Assembly: GCA_016743945.1 (NCBI GenBank)
Contig: JADGFI010000034.1
Span: forward strand, 1-64,000
Length of the DNA: 64,000 nt
From: Desulfobacteraceae bacterium
GTDB taxonomy: Bacteria > Desulfobacterota > Desulfobacteria > Desulfobacterales > Desulfobacteraceae
Direction: 5' to 3'
Shown here: in pieces, positions 8,890 to 16,792 of the stretch
Position numbering within the stretch: the stretch's first letter is position 1
Layout of the letters: each line of letters begins with the position of its first letter
Position numbers and translations under genes: made by a program
Notes under the pieces: model-generated
The model's database searches: none
Told to the model about the DNA's origin: nothing
The model's input: only the letters and a program-made list of their open reading frames with translations

Positions 8890-9771
8890 TCAGGACCTGT
8901 AGAGTAATTTTTGGGACAGCCTTTGTTTTAGGAAATGGGCAAAAACGAACAGGTTCATACAGATAAAGATCAATACAAGGCAAGCCCCATACCCCTTCAT
9001 CAGCTCTGAATGATCCGCATACTGGGAGGAAATATAGTAAATATAAAAGGGCAATGCTTCAAAACTTGAGAACACAGACCTGGGAATTCCGGCGGTGGCC
9101 ACGGCACCGGTCAGCATGATAACGGCCGTGTCTTCGGCGCATCTGCCAATGGACAGGATAATCCCGCTGACGATTATCGATAAAGAGGCGGGCAACAGCA
9201 CATAAAAAATATTTTGAAACTTGGTCGCCCCCAGGCTGGGAGCGGTCATCCTCACATCCATGGGCAAATTTTCCAGGGCCATCTGGGTGGTTCTGATCAT
9301 ATAGGGAAGTACCAGAAACGCCAGGGAAAGCGCAGATATCAGCAGACAGGGATAAAGCCTGTCAAAAAAAGAATGGTGCAAAAACAGGGTGATGCTGAAT
9401 CCAAAAAGGCCCACCACAATGGAGGGGATGCCGGCCAGGATATCAAAGACCAGGGAAAAAAGCCATTTCACCTTAGGCGAAGCGTATTCGGCAAGGAAAA
9501 TACCGGTAAAAAGGCCCAGGGGAATCGCAATTACAATGGCCAGCACTATCAAACACAGGGTGCCGACCATGGCCGGAAAAAGGCCGTCAAACACCTGGCG
9601 CCTTAACAGCAGGGCCTCCCAAAAAGGGGTATCCCCAAAAATAAGGGCAGGGGCAAGGGTGTGATATCCTTTGACGACTAAAAAACCCAGGATAATCGAA
9701 ACAGCGGCCACCAGGACCAGGCTGCATCCCCAGGCAAACAGATAAAAGGCTTTGTCCCACGATAATTTCAT
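8890..9771 (-). CDS. pstA: Phosphate ABC transporter permease PstA
   Basis: 293 residues with about six hydrophobic helices. The ABC-permease cytoplasmic loop is recognisable at MRTTQMALENLPMDVRMTA followed by SLGATKFQNIFYVLLPAS. It forms the inner-membrane channel with PstC. It overlaps pstC by 4 nt (9768-9771), indicating coupled translation, and is followed directly by pstB. Confidence 0.9.
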   Translation of the reverse strand: MKLSWDKAFYLFAWGCSLVLVAAVSIILGFLVVKGYHTLAPALIFGDTPFWEALLLRRQVFDGLFPAMVGTLCLIVLAIVIAIPLGLFTGIFLAEYASPKVKWLFSLVFDILAGIPSIVVGLFGFSITLFLHHSFFDRLYPCLLISALSLAFLVLPYMIRTTQMALENLPMDVRMTAPSLGATKFQNIFYVLLPASLSIIVSGIILSIGRCAEDTAVIMLTGAVATAGIPRSVFSSFEALPFYIYYISSQYADHSELMKGYGACLVLIFICMNLFVFAHFLKQRLSQKLLYRS

Positions 9772-10619
9772 TTAACCCTGCCCTTCCCGGCCAGAAACCG
9801 GACCAGGATCACCCCGATCCCGGTCATGACATAGAGGCTGATACCGCAAACAAACAGGGTTTTAAACTCAATGCTGTCAAAGTCCGCCGCAATGATCAGG
9901 CCGATATGAGCGGTGAGGGTTCTGGCAGAATCCAGGATGGACCCTGGAAACCCGACCGCATTCCCGCTGATCATCAAGGCAATCAGAGTGTCGCCCATGG
10001 CCCGTCCAAAGGAAAGGATGAGGCCTGTAATCATTGATTTCCAGGCACAGGGCAGCACGATATAAAAAAATTTCTGAACCGCGTTTGCCCCCAGGGCATC
10101 GGCGGCATTTAAATCGCTTTTGGGAACCAGGGTAAAACTTTGGATAAAAAAAAGAATCATGGTGGGGGAGATTAAAATTCCCAGCATCACACCGGCGGAC
10201 AGGATGCACATCCCGGATCCCTTGGAGAAAAGCGCCCTCACCAGGGGAACCAGAAGAAAAATGCCGACAAACCCGTAGATAACCGTGGGAATTGCCGTCA
10301 TCGCCTCAACCATCTGCCGAAGGGTGCGCCCCTTTCCCCGAGGGTGTAAGATCCCCACAAAACAAGCGACACCGCAGCTAATGGGAAAGCTGATGCAAAC
10401 CGCCAGACAGGCAATGGACATGGTTCCTGCGATCATGGGTCCAAGACCGAAAAGGCCCTGGTCCGGAGACCAGGGCTGAATCAGCATATTCCAGAACATC
10501 CCTTGGGCAAACAGGGGATAGGCCAGGACCACCATAAATCCCAATATGGCCAGGGTAATACCGACGCTTAAAAGGGAGGCGCCCAGAAAAACAAATTTTG
10601 GAAGTTGTTCTCGCACCAT
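9768..10619 (-). CDS. pstC: Phosphate ABC transporter permease PstC
   Basis: 283 residues with about six membrane helices. The conserved PstC stretch FGLGPMIAGTMSIACLAV is near residues 55-75 and the EAA-type loop is DALGANAVQKFFYIVLPCA. Partner of PstA in the phosphate permease. Its start codon overlaps the pstS stop by one base (TGATG), so translation is coupled. Confidence 0.9.
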   Translation of the reverse strand: MVREQLPKFVFLGASLLSVGITLAILGFMVVLAYPLFAQGMFWNMLIQPWSPDQGLFGLGPMIAGTMSIACLAVCISFPISCGVACFVGILHPRGKGRTLRQMVEAMTAIPTVIYGFVGIFLLVPLVRALFSKGSGMCILSAGVMLGILISPTMILFFIQSFTLVPKSDLNAADALGANAVQKFFYIVLPCAWKSMITGLILSFGRAMGDTLIALMISGNAVGFPGSILDSARTLTAHIGLIIAADFDSIEFKTLFVCGISLYVMTGIGVILVRFLAGKGRVK

Positions 10620-11464
10620 CAGTTCACAGGGATGAATCCTTTAGCTGCTGCCAGGGCCTGGCCGTCGGGACCCATGAGATAATCAATAAATTTTTTGGCA
10701 AGTTCTTTGGCCTCCCCTTTTGTGTTGGAAAAAAGGCCCCTTGCCACCTTGTACTGGCCCGATTTAACCGCATCCATGGTGGGGGCAATCCCATCCAGGG
10801 AAAGTGGGGCAACCCCCGCGTCAATGAACCCCACCGACACATATCCGATGCTGTAAGGATCATTGTTGACGGCTGTTTTCATGGCGCCGTTGGAAACGAC
10901 CACATTGGCTTTGGCCGTGATCCCAGATTTTTTCAGGGCCTTTTTCCAGAACACGGAGCGGGTTCCGCTTGCCGTATCCCGGGTATAAACATTGATGGCG
11001 CTGTCTTGCCCGCCGACCTCTTTCCAGGAAGCTATTTTCCCGGAAAATATGTCCTGGAGCTGCTGGGTGGAAAGCGCTTTCACCTCATTTTTGGGATTGG
11101 TAACAGCCGCCACCCCGTCAATGGCCCATTTGTACATTTTCAGTCCGTATTTGGTAATTTCAACCTCCGTGGCCTGTCTGCCGGAGTTTCCAATATCAAC
11201 CAACCCCTCTCCCACCTGTTTGATGCCGGCCCCGGACCCCCCGCCTGCAATGGTGATCTGGATGTTGGGATTAAAGGTCATTATTTTTTTGGCCGCGGCT
11301 TTCATCACAGGAATATGGGCGGTGCCGCCTGAAATCCTCAAGACCTGGTTTTCCCCGGCAAACCCATCCAGTTCCCCGGCCGCACAAAGGCCGGTGAGGC
11401 CTGCCAGGCCCAAAACAAGTATGCTGCCCCACACCAATTTATTCCTCAATTTGTTAACCTTCAT
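10619..11464 (-). CDS. pstS: Periplasmic phosphate-binding protein
   Basis: 281 residues with a signal peptide (basic MKVNKLRNK, a hydrophobic stretch, likely cleavage after CAAG). The mature part has the phosphate-loop features of PstS: SGGTAHIPVMKAAAK at the N-terminus, AGGGSGAGIKQV and TRDTASGTRSVFWKK, which supply the Thr/Ser/Arg/Asp ligands. It delivers phosphate to PstCA. First gene of pstSCAB. I saw no convincing Pho box in the 60 nt upstream. Confidence 0.92.
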   Translation of the reverse strand: MKVNKLRNKLVWGSILVLGLAGLTGLCAAGELDGFAGENQVLRISGGTAHIPVMKAAAKKIMTFNPNIQITIAGGGSGAGIKQVGEGLVDIGNSGRQATEVEITKYGLKMYKWAIDGVAAVTNPKNEVKALSTQQLQDIFSGKIASWKEVGGQDSAINVYTRDTASGTRSVFWKKALKKSGITAKANVVVSNGAMKTAVNNDPYSIGYVSVGFIDAGVAPLSLDGIAPTMDAVKSGQYKVARGLFSNTKGEAKELAKKFIDYLMGPDGQALAAAKGFIPVN

Positions 11465-11526
11465 TTTATTTTCCTTTTTTTAATGGTTGTTTAATAATGA
11501 ATCTGCCATAAAATTTAAACACCTGC

Positions 11527-12309
11527 CTATCCTTTTTCAAACGCTTTTTCAGATACTTTTTCCGCCAGAATCAAAGCAGCCCCCAATGCCCCCATCATCT
11601 GGGGCGTTTTGGGCACCAGCACCTGTCTGCCAAGTTTTTGAGATATCAGCTCTTTTATGCAGGGATTATTTGCCACCCCGCCGGAAAAAACAATGGGCCC
11701 CAGGGAAGAGACCCGGTTGATCATACCGGCAGCCCGCTTGACCACGCTCAAATGCAGTCCCCTGGCAATGTCTTTTCGGTCGGCCCCCCTGGCAATCAGG
11801 GATGTGACCTCGGATTCGGCAAAAACCGTGCACATGCTGTTGATACTCAGATCATTTTGGGCGGCAAGAGCTGCCAATCCAAATTCATCAATGGAAAACC
11901 CCAGATTTTTCGCCATGATTTCCAAAAACTTACCGGTTCCGGCAGCACAGCGGTCATTCATCTCAAATTTTTTAACCCTGCCCCTGTCATTGAGTGAAAT
12001 GGCCTTGGAGTCCTGACCGCCGATATCTAAAATGGTGGTTGCTTTCGGGAAAAAAGAAACCACCCCCCTTGCATGGGCCTTGATTTCCGTGACCGTCTGA
12101 GCATCGTCAAAGGCGGTTTCAAAAAGTCCCCTCCCATATCCTGTGGCCATGATCTGATCATGGGCCACCCCCCCAAGAAGCCGGGTGGCTTCGGTAATGG
12201 GATCAAACCCGGTATCGGCCTGGCAAAAGTCCATGAGTTCCCCCTGCCCATCCACCACCACAAGCTCAATGGTTCTGGAGCCGATATCAATTCCTGCATA
12301 TGATGTCAT
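11527..12309 (-). CDS. BadF/BadG/HgdC-type ATPase activator (likely DCCP reductase)
   Basis: 260 residues of the ASKHA activator family that injects low-potential electrons into 2-hydroxyacyl-CoA dehydratases, benzoyl-CoA reductases and double-cubane proteins. AGIDIGSRTIELVVVD is the phosphate-1 loop; ILDIGGQDSKAI is the phosphate-2 loop. The two cysteines that bridge a [4Fe-4S] cluster in the homodimer are at NDRCAAGTGKF and INSMCTVFAESEV. FSGGVANNP and MMGALGAAL complete the ATP site. It is the last gene of the minus-strand cluster with the dehydratase-like protein at 12920-14197 and is its probable reductase. Confidence 0.9.
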   Translation of the reverse strand: MTSYAGIDIGSRTIELVVVDGQGELMDFCQADTGFDPITEATRLLGGVAHDQIMATGYGRGLFETAFDDAQTVTEIKAHARGVVSFFPKATTILDIGGQDSKAISLNDRGRVKKFEMNDRCAAGTGKFLEIMAKNLGFSIDEFGLAALAAQNDLSINSMCTVFAESEVTSLIARGADRKDIARGLHLSVVKRAAGMINRVSSLGPIVFSGGVANNPCIKELISQKLGRQVLVPKTPQMMGALGAALILAEKVSEKAFEKG

Positions 12310-12509
12310 TATTTATCCTTAGATTATTTTATATTTAATTTCCCATTCATCCCATAATTTCTATCCTTTGATTCAAAACGCCTTGGGAGATACGGACAAA
12401 AAAAAATTTCCAAGAAGGCATGGTCCCCCGGGAAAACAGGATATCTGGATTGCGAGGAGAGCTAACCCCTTCCCTGTTTTTCAGTCCCTATACGCTTTAA
12501 AACAGGTAT

Positions 12510-12875
12510 TTACCCCAAAATTTCGAACAAGGCTTCAATCTTGGTTCGAATCTGTCCCTCATCATTGTCCGAATAATCGGATTCTATTTTCAAGTAAGGC
12601 AATCCATGGCGGTCACCCACATATTCACCAACCTTATAGGCTTCCACATTATAGGAATGACACGCCGTCAGCACAAAATCAACCACAACATCGGGCTTAA
12701 TTTTTTCAATCATGTCTGAGAGTGACGACAACCGGCGATCATTGGGTGTCATGCAAGCACAGGGAATTTCAAGATACCGCCTGGCAATGGCCTTAACAGG
12801 ATCCGGGGTATTTTCTTGGACTCTTTTGGCAGGTTCCCCATCAAACCCGTCATTCATCAATGGTTCAATATTCAT
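12510..12875 (-). pseudogene. C-terminal fragment of a 2-hydroxyacyl-CoA dehydratase-family subunit
   Basis: An open frame of 121 codons that aligns only to the last quarter of the dehydratase (HgdB/BcrB/DCCP) family. RYLEIPCACMTPNDRRL, VLTACHSYNVEAYKV and LKIESDYSDNDEGQIRTKIEA parallel the C-terminus of the full-length neighbour (DRYFDVDCAIFTPNQDRL; LQFCQPYTMEA; LRIETDYGMEDVGQLKTRIEA). The upstream 300 or so residues are missing, and only 44 nt separate it from the neighbour's stop. It most likely remains from deletion of a second subunit gene. It still has an ATG and could in principle be expressed. Confidence 0.7.
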
Positions 12876-12919
12876 AATTCCATTCCAGAAGGTAATTCCA
12901 TTTTAAACACCTGATTTTT

Positions 12920-14197
12920 TCATTTCAATTGTTCGATAAACGCCTCTATCCGGGTTTTCAATTGCCCCACATCCTCCATGCCGTAATCGGTCTCAATGCG
13001 CAGACAGGGAATATCCTTTTTTTCCAGGGCATTTTCAACACAAATGGCCTCCATGGTGTAGGGCTGGCAAAACTGAAGGCCATAATGGATGACCCCATCC
13101 GCCTGGTAGGCCTTTGTCATCTCTTGGATATGATCGAGCCGGTCCTGATTAGGGGTAAAAATAGCACAATCCACATCAAAATATCTGTCGGTAATGGCAT
13201 CCATCAGTTCATCAACGGTGGTGCCGGTATCCCGGGTTAAATTTCGGTAACCCCGCTCTCCCACGCAGGATTCCTCCCCCACAATTACGGCCCCGGAAGT
13301 TTCAATGATCCAGGGCAATTTCCAATTGGGTACGGCCATGGGGCAGCCGGAGATCAGAATCCGGGGAGTCTTGACCGGAAAAATTTTCTGGTCTGTCTGG
13401 ATTCTTTTTTCCAGTTCATCACAAATTTTGTGGACCGACTCGGTAAACCGTTTCGGGTTATCATAAAAGGAAACCTGGTTTGCCAACAGTCCGTCCAATC
13501 CGGAAATGACCACCGGATCTGCCGAACGAAGTTTCGCCAGACGGTGAAGGGCTGATCGCTTGGCATTGACAATCCCAATGGCCTGCTTCAGGGACTCGGG
13601 GGTGATGACAACACCTGTCAGTGCTTCCACGGCAAGTTTAAACCGGTCATACTCGGACCTGAGAAGATCACGGCCCTGGCCTGATTTCATCTGGGGCAGA
13701 TCCATAACATAGAGATTGTCCATCAAGGTTCCAAGAGACTCATAGGCTTTTTTCTTGCCGTCGCAGGTATTTTCCCCCACAACCATGTCAGCCGTTTCAA
13801 GATAGGGGCAAACCTGTCCCAGTTTGAAGCCAAAGGCGGACTTGATCAGGGCGCAGGTATTTCTGGGCAAATATTTTTCAACTTCTTCAAGGGCAAAATC
13901 CGCACCGGAACACAGGCCCACCAGGGTGGCATTGGTTGCCAGGGCAATTTCCTCAGGAACAAAGACGCAATAGGAACCGATAATTTTCCGGCCCTGTTCT
14001 TTTTCATCCACAAGCTCCTTGATTCTCAAGCCATGAACCTCGCTCATCACAAAATCAAAATACCCCATGCCTTCTGGCCTGTCCTTCTGGGCGAGATAAA
14101 TATCGGTATAGCCTTTTCCCAGAACACCCAGCAGGGCATCATGAGCCTCAAGGTTCAGCCCTAGCCCCCGCCACATGGATTCATATTCGCTACTCAT
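12920..14197 (-). CDS. Double-cubane-cluster-type protein of the 2-hydroxyacyl-CoA dehydratase family
   Basis: 425 residues. Single-subunit family member of the YjiM/DCCP type, which carries an [8Fe-9S] double cubane and reduces small molecules using electrons from an ATP-dependent activator. Candidate cluster cysteines occur in YCVFVPEE, VGLCSGADF, RNTCALIKSAFGF, GQVCPYLE, ENTCDGKKKA, ISGCPMAVP and EESCVGERG. NTC-LIKS and GENTC-GKKK are characteristic of this branch. Start set at 14197, where AGGAG sits 8 nt upstream; the longer frame adds 42 unlikely residues. The activator at 11527-12309 follows the intervening fragment. Physiological substrate unknown. Confidence 0.82.
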   Translation of the reverse strand: MSSEYESMWRGLGLNLEAHDALLGVLGKGYTDIYLAQKDRPEGMGYFDFVMSEVHGLRIKELVDEKEQGRKIIGSYCVFVPEEIALATNATLVGLCSGADFALEEVEKYLPRNTCALIKSAFGFKLGQVCPYLETADMVVGENTCDGKKKAYESLGTLMDNLYVMDLPQMKSGQGRDLLRSEYDRFKLAVEALTGVVITPESLKQAIGIVNAKRSALHRLAKLRSADPVVISGLDGLLANQVSFYDNPKRFTESVHKICDELEKRIQTDQKIFPVKTPRILISGCPMAVPNWKLPWIIETSGAVIVGEESCVGERGYRNLTRDTGTTVDELMDAITDRYFDVDCAIFTPNQDRLDHIQEMTKAYQADGVIHYGLQFCQPYTMEAICVENALEKKDIPCLRIETDYGMEDVGQLKTRIEAFIEQLK

Positions 14198-14323
14198 TTT
14201 AAGTTCTCCTATTTTATCATTTCTAAAATCAAAAACCTGCCTATCTCTAATAGGAATGATCCAGACAATCAAATTCAAAATATGAGTACACAATAGAGAT
14301 CGCAATTGAAAAAAACTATACAA

Positions 14324-15010
14324 ACACTTTCTATGACATCAAAGTTCCTATTTTAGTTATATTCCCCTTAAAAACCATGCCAACGATAAGAATCAACTAT
14401 AAATTAAAGTGCTTATAGCTTGTAGCATGGTTAACGCTAAATATGCAGTTGAATTGTCCTGAAAGGCAGGGTGGGGTTCCCTGTCAAATGCAAAATCTAT
14501 AAAAATCGCCCCCTCCACCTGCCGGGAATTTAGGCTGTCCAGGGAAGATAATATCGAAAAGCGCCTAGGCGATATAGAAAAGTTTTTCCGGTCTCCTAAA
14601 AACTTTATTTTCACAACCGAATTGTCCAGAAGAATAGGCGCCCTGTTTTTTTAATTTTGTTCCAGAAGAGTGATTTCTCATAAGATCATGCAAAAAGGGG
14701 GAAAGGATATGCAATGACAGGGCCTTTCAAAATCAGGCGTATTTTCACCCTAAAGAAATATGAAAGCACCTGTAAAACCAGAATAAAATCCGGTTTCCGG
14801 GTGGATAGAAGCAAAATATCTTTCATGTCACTTTTTTAAAACACCCGTTTATATGGATTTTTCGACATCATATGAGCGACTTCTTAATTAGAAGAACGCT
14901 AAAATTACCAGAAACAAGTTGGGTGTCAACACAGACCCTGATTTTCCGAAGAAACGCCCTCCCTAAAAATGGATGGTGTAGAGAGAGCGTGGTGGATCAC
15001 CGCTATTTTT
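14324..15010. other. Long intergenic region with no firm gene
   Basis: About 690 nt upstream of the DCCP-type gene. A 73-codon minus-strand frame (14393-14614, GTG start, no ribosome binding site) and a weak 41-codon plus-strand frame (14714-14839) are the only candidates. The minus-strand frame contains a plausible-looking segment (GAIFIDFAFDREPHPA) and cannot be dismissed entirely. It probably also holds the promoter of the DCCP gene. No strong repeat or RNA structure seen. Confidence 0.3.
14714..14839 (+). CDS. Possible 41-residue basic peptide
   Basis: A short open frame starting MTGPFKIRRIF with AAAGGA 7-8 nt before the ATG. Very basic and with no recognisable domain. It lies in the 700-nt gap between the DCCP-type gene and the Lys-rich microprotein. 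The only support is the ribosome binding site and the open frame, so it may be chance. Confidence 0.2.
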   Translation: MTGPFKIRRIFTLKKYESTCKTRIKSGFRVDRSKISFMSLF

Positions 15011-15127
15011 TTATTCGAGAAGTCCTGCTTTTTCCTTCTTTTTATTCTGCTTATCTTTTTTCTTTTCCTTCATACTTTTTTCCGGTTTCTTTTTGAGCGC
15101 TTTTTTAGAATCTTGTCCCTTTGACAT
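15011..15127 (-). CDS. Lysine-rich 38-residue microprotein
   Basis: Begins MSKGQDSKKALKKKPEK and ends in KKKEKAGLLE; 16 of 38 residues are Lys, with no hydrophobic core, so it is probably disordered and nucleic-acid- or anion-binding. A strong AAGGAG lies 7 nt before the ATG, and two FNR-like palindromes lie 38-76 nt upstream, which argues for a real, regulated gene. Small Lys-rich proteins of this type are common but uncharacterised in Desulfobacterota. The function is unknown. Confidence 0.6.
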   Translation of the reverse strand: MSKGQDSKKALKKKPEKSMKEKKKDKQNKKKEKAGLLE

Positions 15128-15164
15128 CTGTGTCTCCTTAATTTTATGCATCATAGATCTGAAA

Positions 15165-15203
15165 CTGATTTAGATCAGAGTGATCTTGCTATGATGCATA
15201 TCA
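15165..15203. promoter_or_regulatory. Two FNR/CRP-like palindromic boxes
   Basis: CTGAT-TTAG-ATCAG at 15165-15178 and TGAT-GCAT-ATCA at 15192-15203, with centres 26 bp apart. Both fit the TGA(T)-N4-(A)TCA core bound by FNR/HcpR-type CRP-family regulators. They lie upstream of the Lys-rich microprotein (start 15127) and downstream of the frhB-like stop, so they most likely control the microprotein. Confidence 0.5.
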
Positions 15204-15266
15204 CAAATTTACAACTTTGTCAGCCAGGATACCGGAAACAAAACCTGTTTAAGACCCATCTTCTTT

Positions 15267-16385
15267 CTATAGGGCAATCCGGACATCCCCTATTTCATTG
15301 GCCCTGACATGCTGCTTTGCCTGTTGTTTTTTTTCTTTGCAGGCCGAGATCACCTTATTTTCCGCCTGGGTGATGGTCTTTATATTTTCTCGATACTGCC
15401 AGGGAGTCAACACCTTTTCCATGGCAAGGGCCATGACGGATGTTCCTGTGGGAGTACGGGTAATGGCCGTTGTCCAACCCTGGTCCGCACCCAGACCGCC
15501 AAAAGAAATATCTGCGTATTCAGCAGAAAAATCCCTGCAAAAATTACAGGCACCCCGTTTCAAATCTTTAAGATCATCAATGGAAACCTGAATCTGACGG
15601 CCAGATGTCAGGCTGAAAATAAAATATTCCTTGATATTTATTTTTTCCACATCGGCATACTTAAATTGATATTTTTCTTCTATAGGCTTGAATGCCTGGG
15701 TGTCAAACAAAAAATTACCAGAACAAAAAAGCCCGAAACAATAGGCGATAGAATCCGATGGAACGATCCCCAGGGCCTGCATTTTCCGCATTGTATTGAT
15801 CTGACACGGGGTTCCCACAAAGGCAATCCGACTCGGCATTGCGGCACGAAGCTTTTCCAGGGCTTTAATGGAAGGAGAAAAGGTGGTGTATTCCTCAGCC
15901 AATTGGGTCATGCCATGGGAATGGTTGAAACAGGACCCAGCCGAGTCCAGCAATTCTTGTGAGGTAGTTGCCAAAAAAGGGACCCTGCCCTGTTCGGTAT
16001 TTTTTGAAACAATGGCCCCGTCAATTCGTCCGGTATCAAAAAGACAGGTCAAAATGGCGGTCACACTCCCCCCATCGGTTCCCTTCTCCCAAATTTTTTC
16101 GTCCCTGGCCCGGGAGACAGAGACACCTACAATTTTTCCAAAAGGCGCTTCCCAACCAATGTTTTCCCTGATCTCCTGGTTGAGTTCATCAGTTTCCGGG
16201 CAGATGGAATAACAAAGCCCACACTCGATACATTTTTCAATCGTACCAAACCGTGGTTTGCCGTCGTCATCCAACTCAAGCGCCCCGTAATTAATGGCGG
16301 AGCAGAATGTAACGCAACCGCCGCAATGATGACATCTACCCTCTTTTTGAACTTCTTGAATCAGATTAAAAAAGGTTTTGTTCAT
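15267..16385 (-). CDS. Coenzyme F420 hydrogenase/dehydrogenase beta subunit (FrhB)-like flavo-Fe-S protein
   Basis: 372 residues. Two [4Fe-4S] ferredoxin motifs are at the N-terminus (CHHCGGCVTFC near residue 18 and CIECGLCYSICP near residue 52). The FrhB_FdhB_N/C domains follow: KGTDGGSVTAILTCL, SRIAFVGTPCQINTMRKMQ and CNFCRDFSAEYADISFGGLG. The family binds FAD and moves electrons between ferredoxin-type clusters and a soluble acceptor (F420 in methanogens, other acceptors in sulfate reducers). It is on the same strand as the microprotein and DCCP genes but not tightly packed with them. Partner unknown. Confidence 0.85.
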   Translation of the reverse strand: MNKTFFNLIQEVQKEGRCHHCGGCVTFCSAINYGALELDDDGKPRFGTIEKCIECGLCYSICPETDELNQEIRENIGWEAPFGKIVGVSVSRARDEKIWEKGTDGGSVTAILTCLFDTGRIDGAIVSKNTEQGRVPFLATTSQELLDSAGSCFNHSHGMTQLAEEYTTFSPSIKALEKLRAAMPSRIAFVGTPCQINTMRKMQALGIVPSDSIAYCFGLFCSGNFLFDTQAFKPIEEKYQFKYADVEKINIKEYFIFSLTSGRQIQVSIDDLKDLKRGACNFCRDFSAEYADISFGGLGADQGWTTAITRTPTGTSVMALAMEKVLTPWQYRENIKTITQAENKVISACKEKKQQAKQHVRANEIGDVRIAL

Positions 16386-16792
16386 ACGCCCTCCTAGACC
16401 GGTTAAGTGTCCATATCAAATATCGGCTTTACCGTATTGCCGGAATGCAAAACAAACTAAAAAATGAAATATTATTTTAATGCCTATTATTTTAGAATAC
16501 ATTACAATGAATTGTAAAGAGAAAAGCAGGACCGATCTGGGGAAAAGCCCTCCCTGGATAACGGATTAGGATATTTTATTCATTTTGAAAATAATGACTC
16601 ATTTTAAAATGATAGTCGCGTTCCCTTTCACCATATTTTTTTACAGGCTGAAAAATAGCCCGGGGCAATCATTACACCTTGTCTTTTGGTTAATTTTTTA
16701 TTAAACTCCATGGTGGTTATTATGTAAACCACGGTATGATTTTATGGAGTGAAGATTAAATCTGAACAAGACATAAAGGCCCCTTGATACCC
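16386..16792 (+). promoter_or_regulatory. Divergent intergenic region with an inverted repeat
   Basis: About 400 nt between the frhB-like gene (minus) and the HTH regulator (plus). It contains GTGGTT at 16713-16718 and AACCAC at 16727-16732, an inverted repeat with an 8-nt spacer 60 nt before the regulator, which could be its autoregulatory operator. The rest is AT-rich with no gene seen. Confidence 0.35.

Noticed and set aside
9214-9606. 130-codon plus-strand frame opposite pstA
   Set aside because: Lys/Gly-rich antisense of membrane-helix coding sequence; no motif.
11465-11526. Possible Pho box (CTGCCAT) upstream of pstS
   Set aside because: Only one half-site, on the wrong strand, and without the 11-bp repeat required.
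14393-14614. 73-codon minus-strand frame upstream of the DCCP-type gene
   Set aside because: GTG start without a ribosome binding site and no recognised family; kept only as a remark on the intergenic region.
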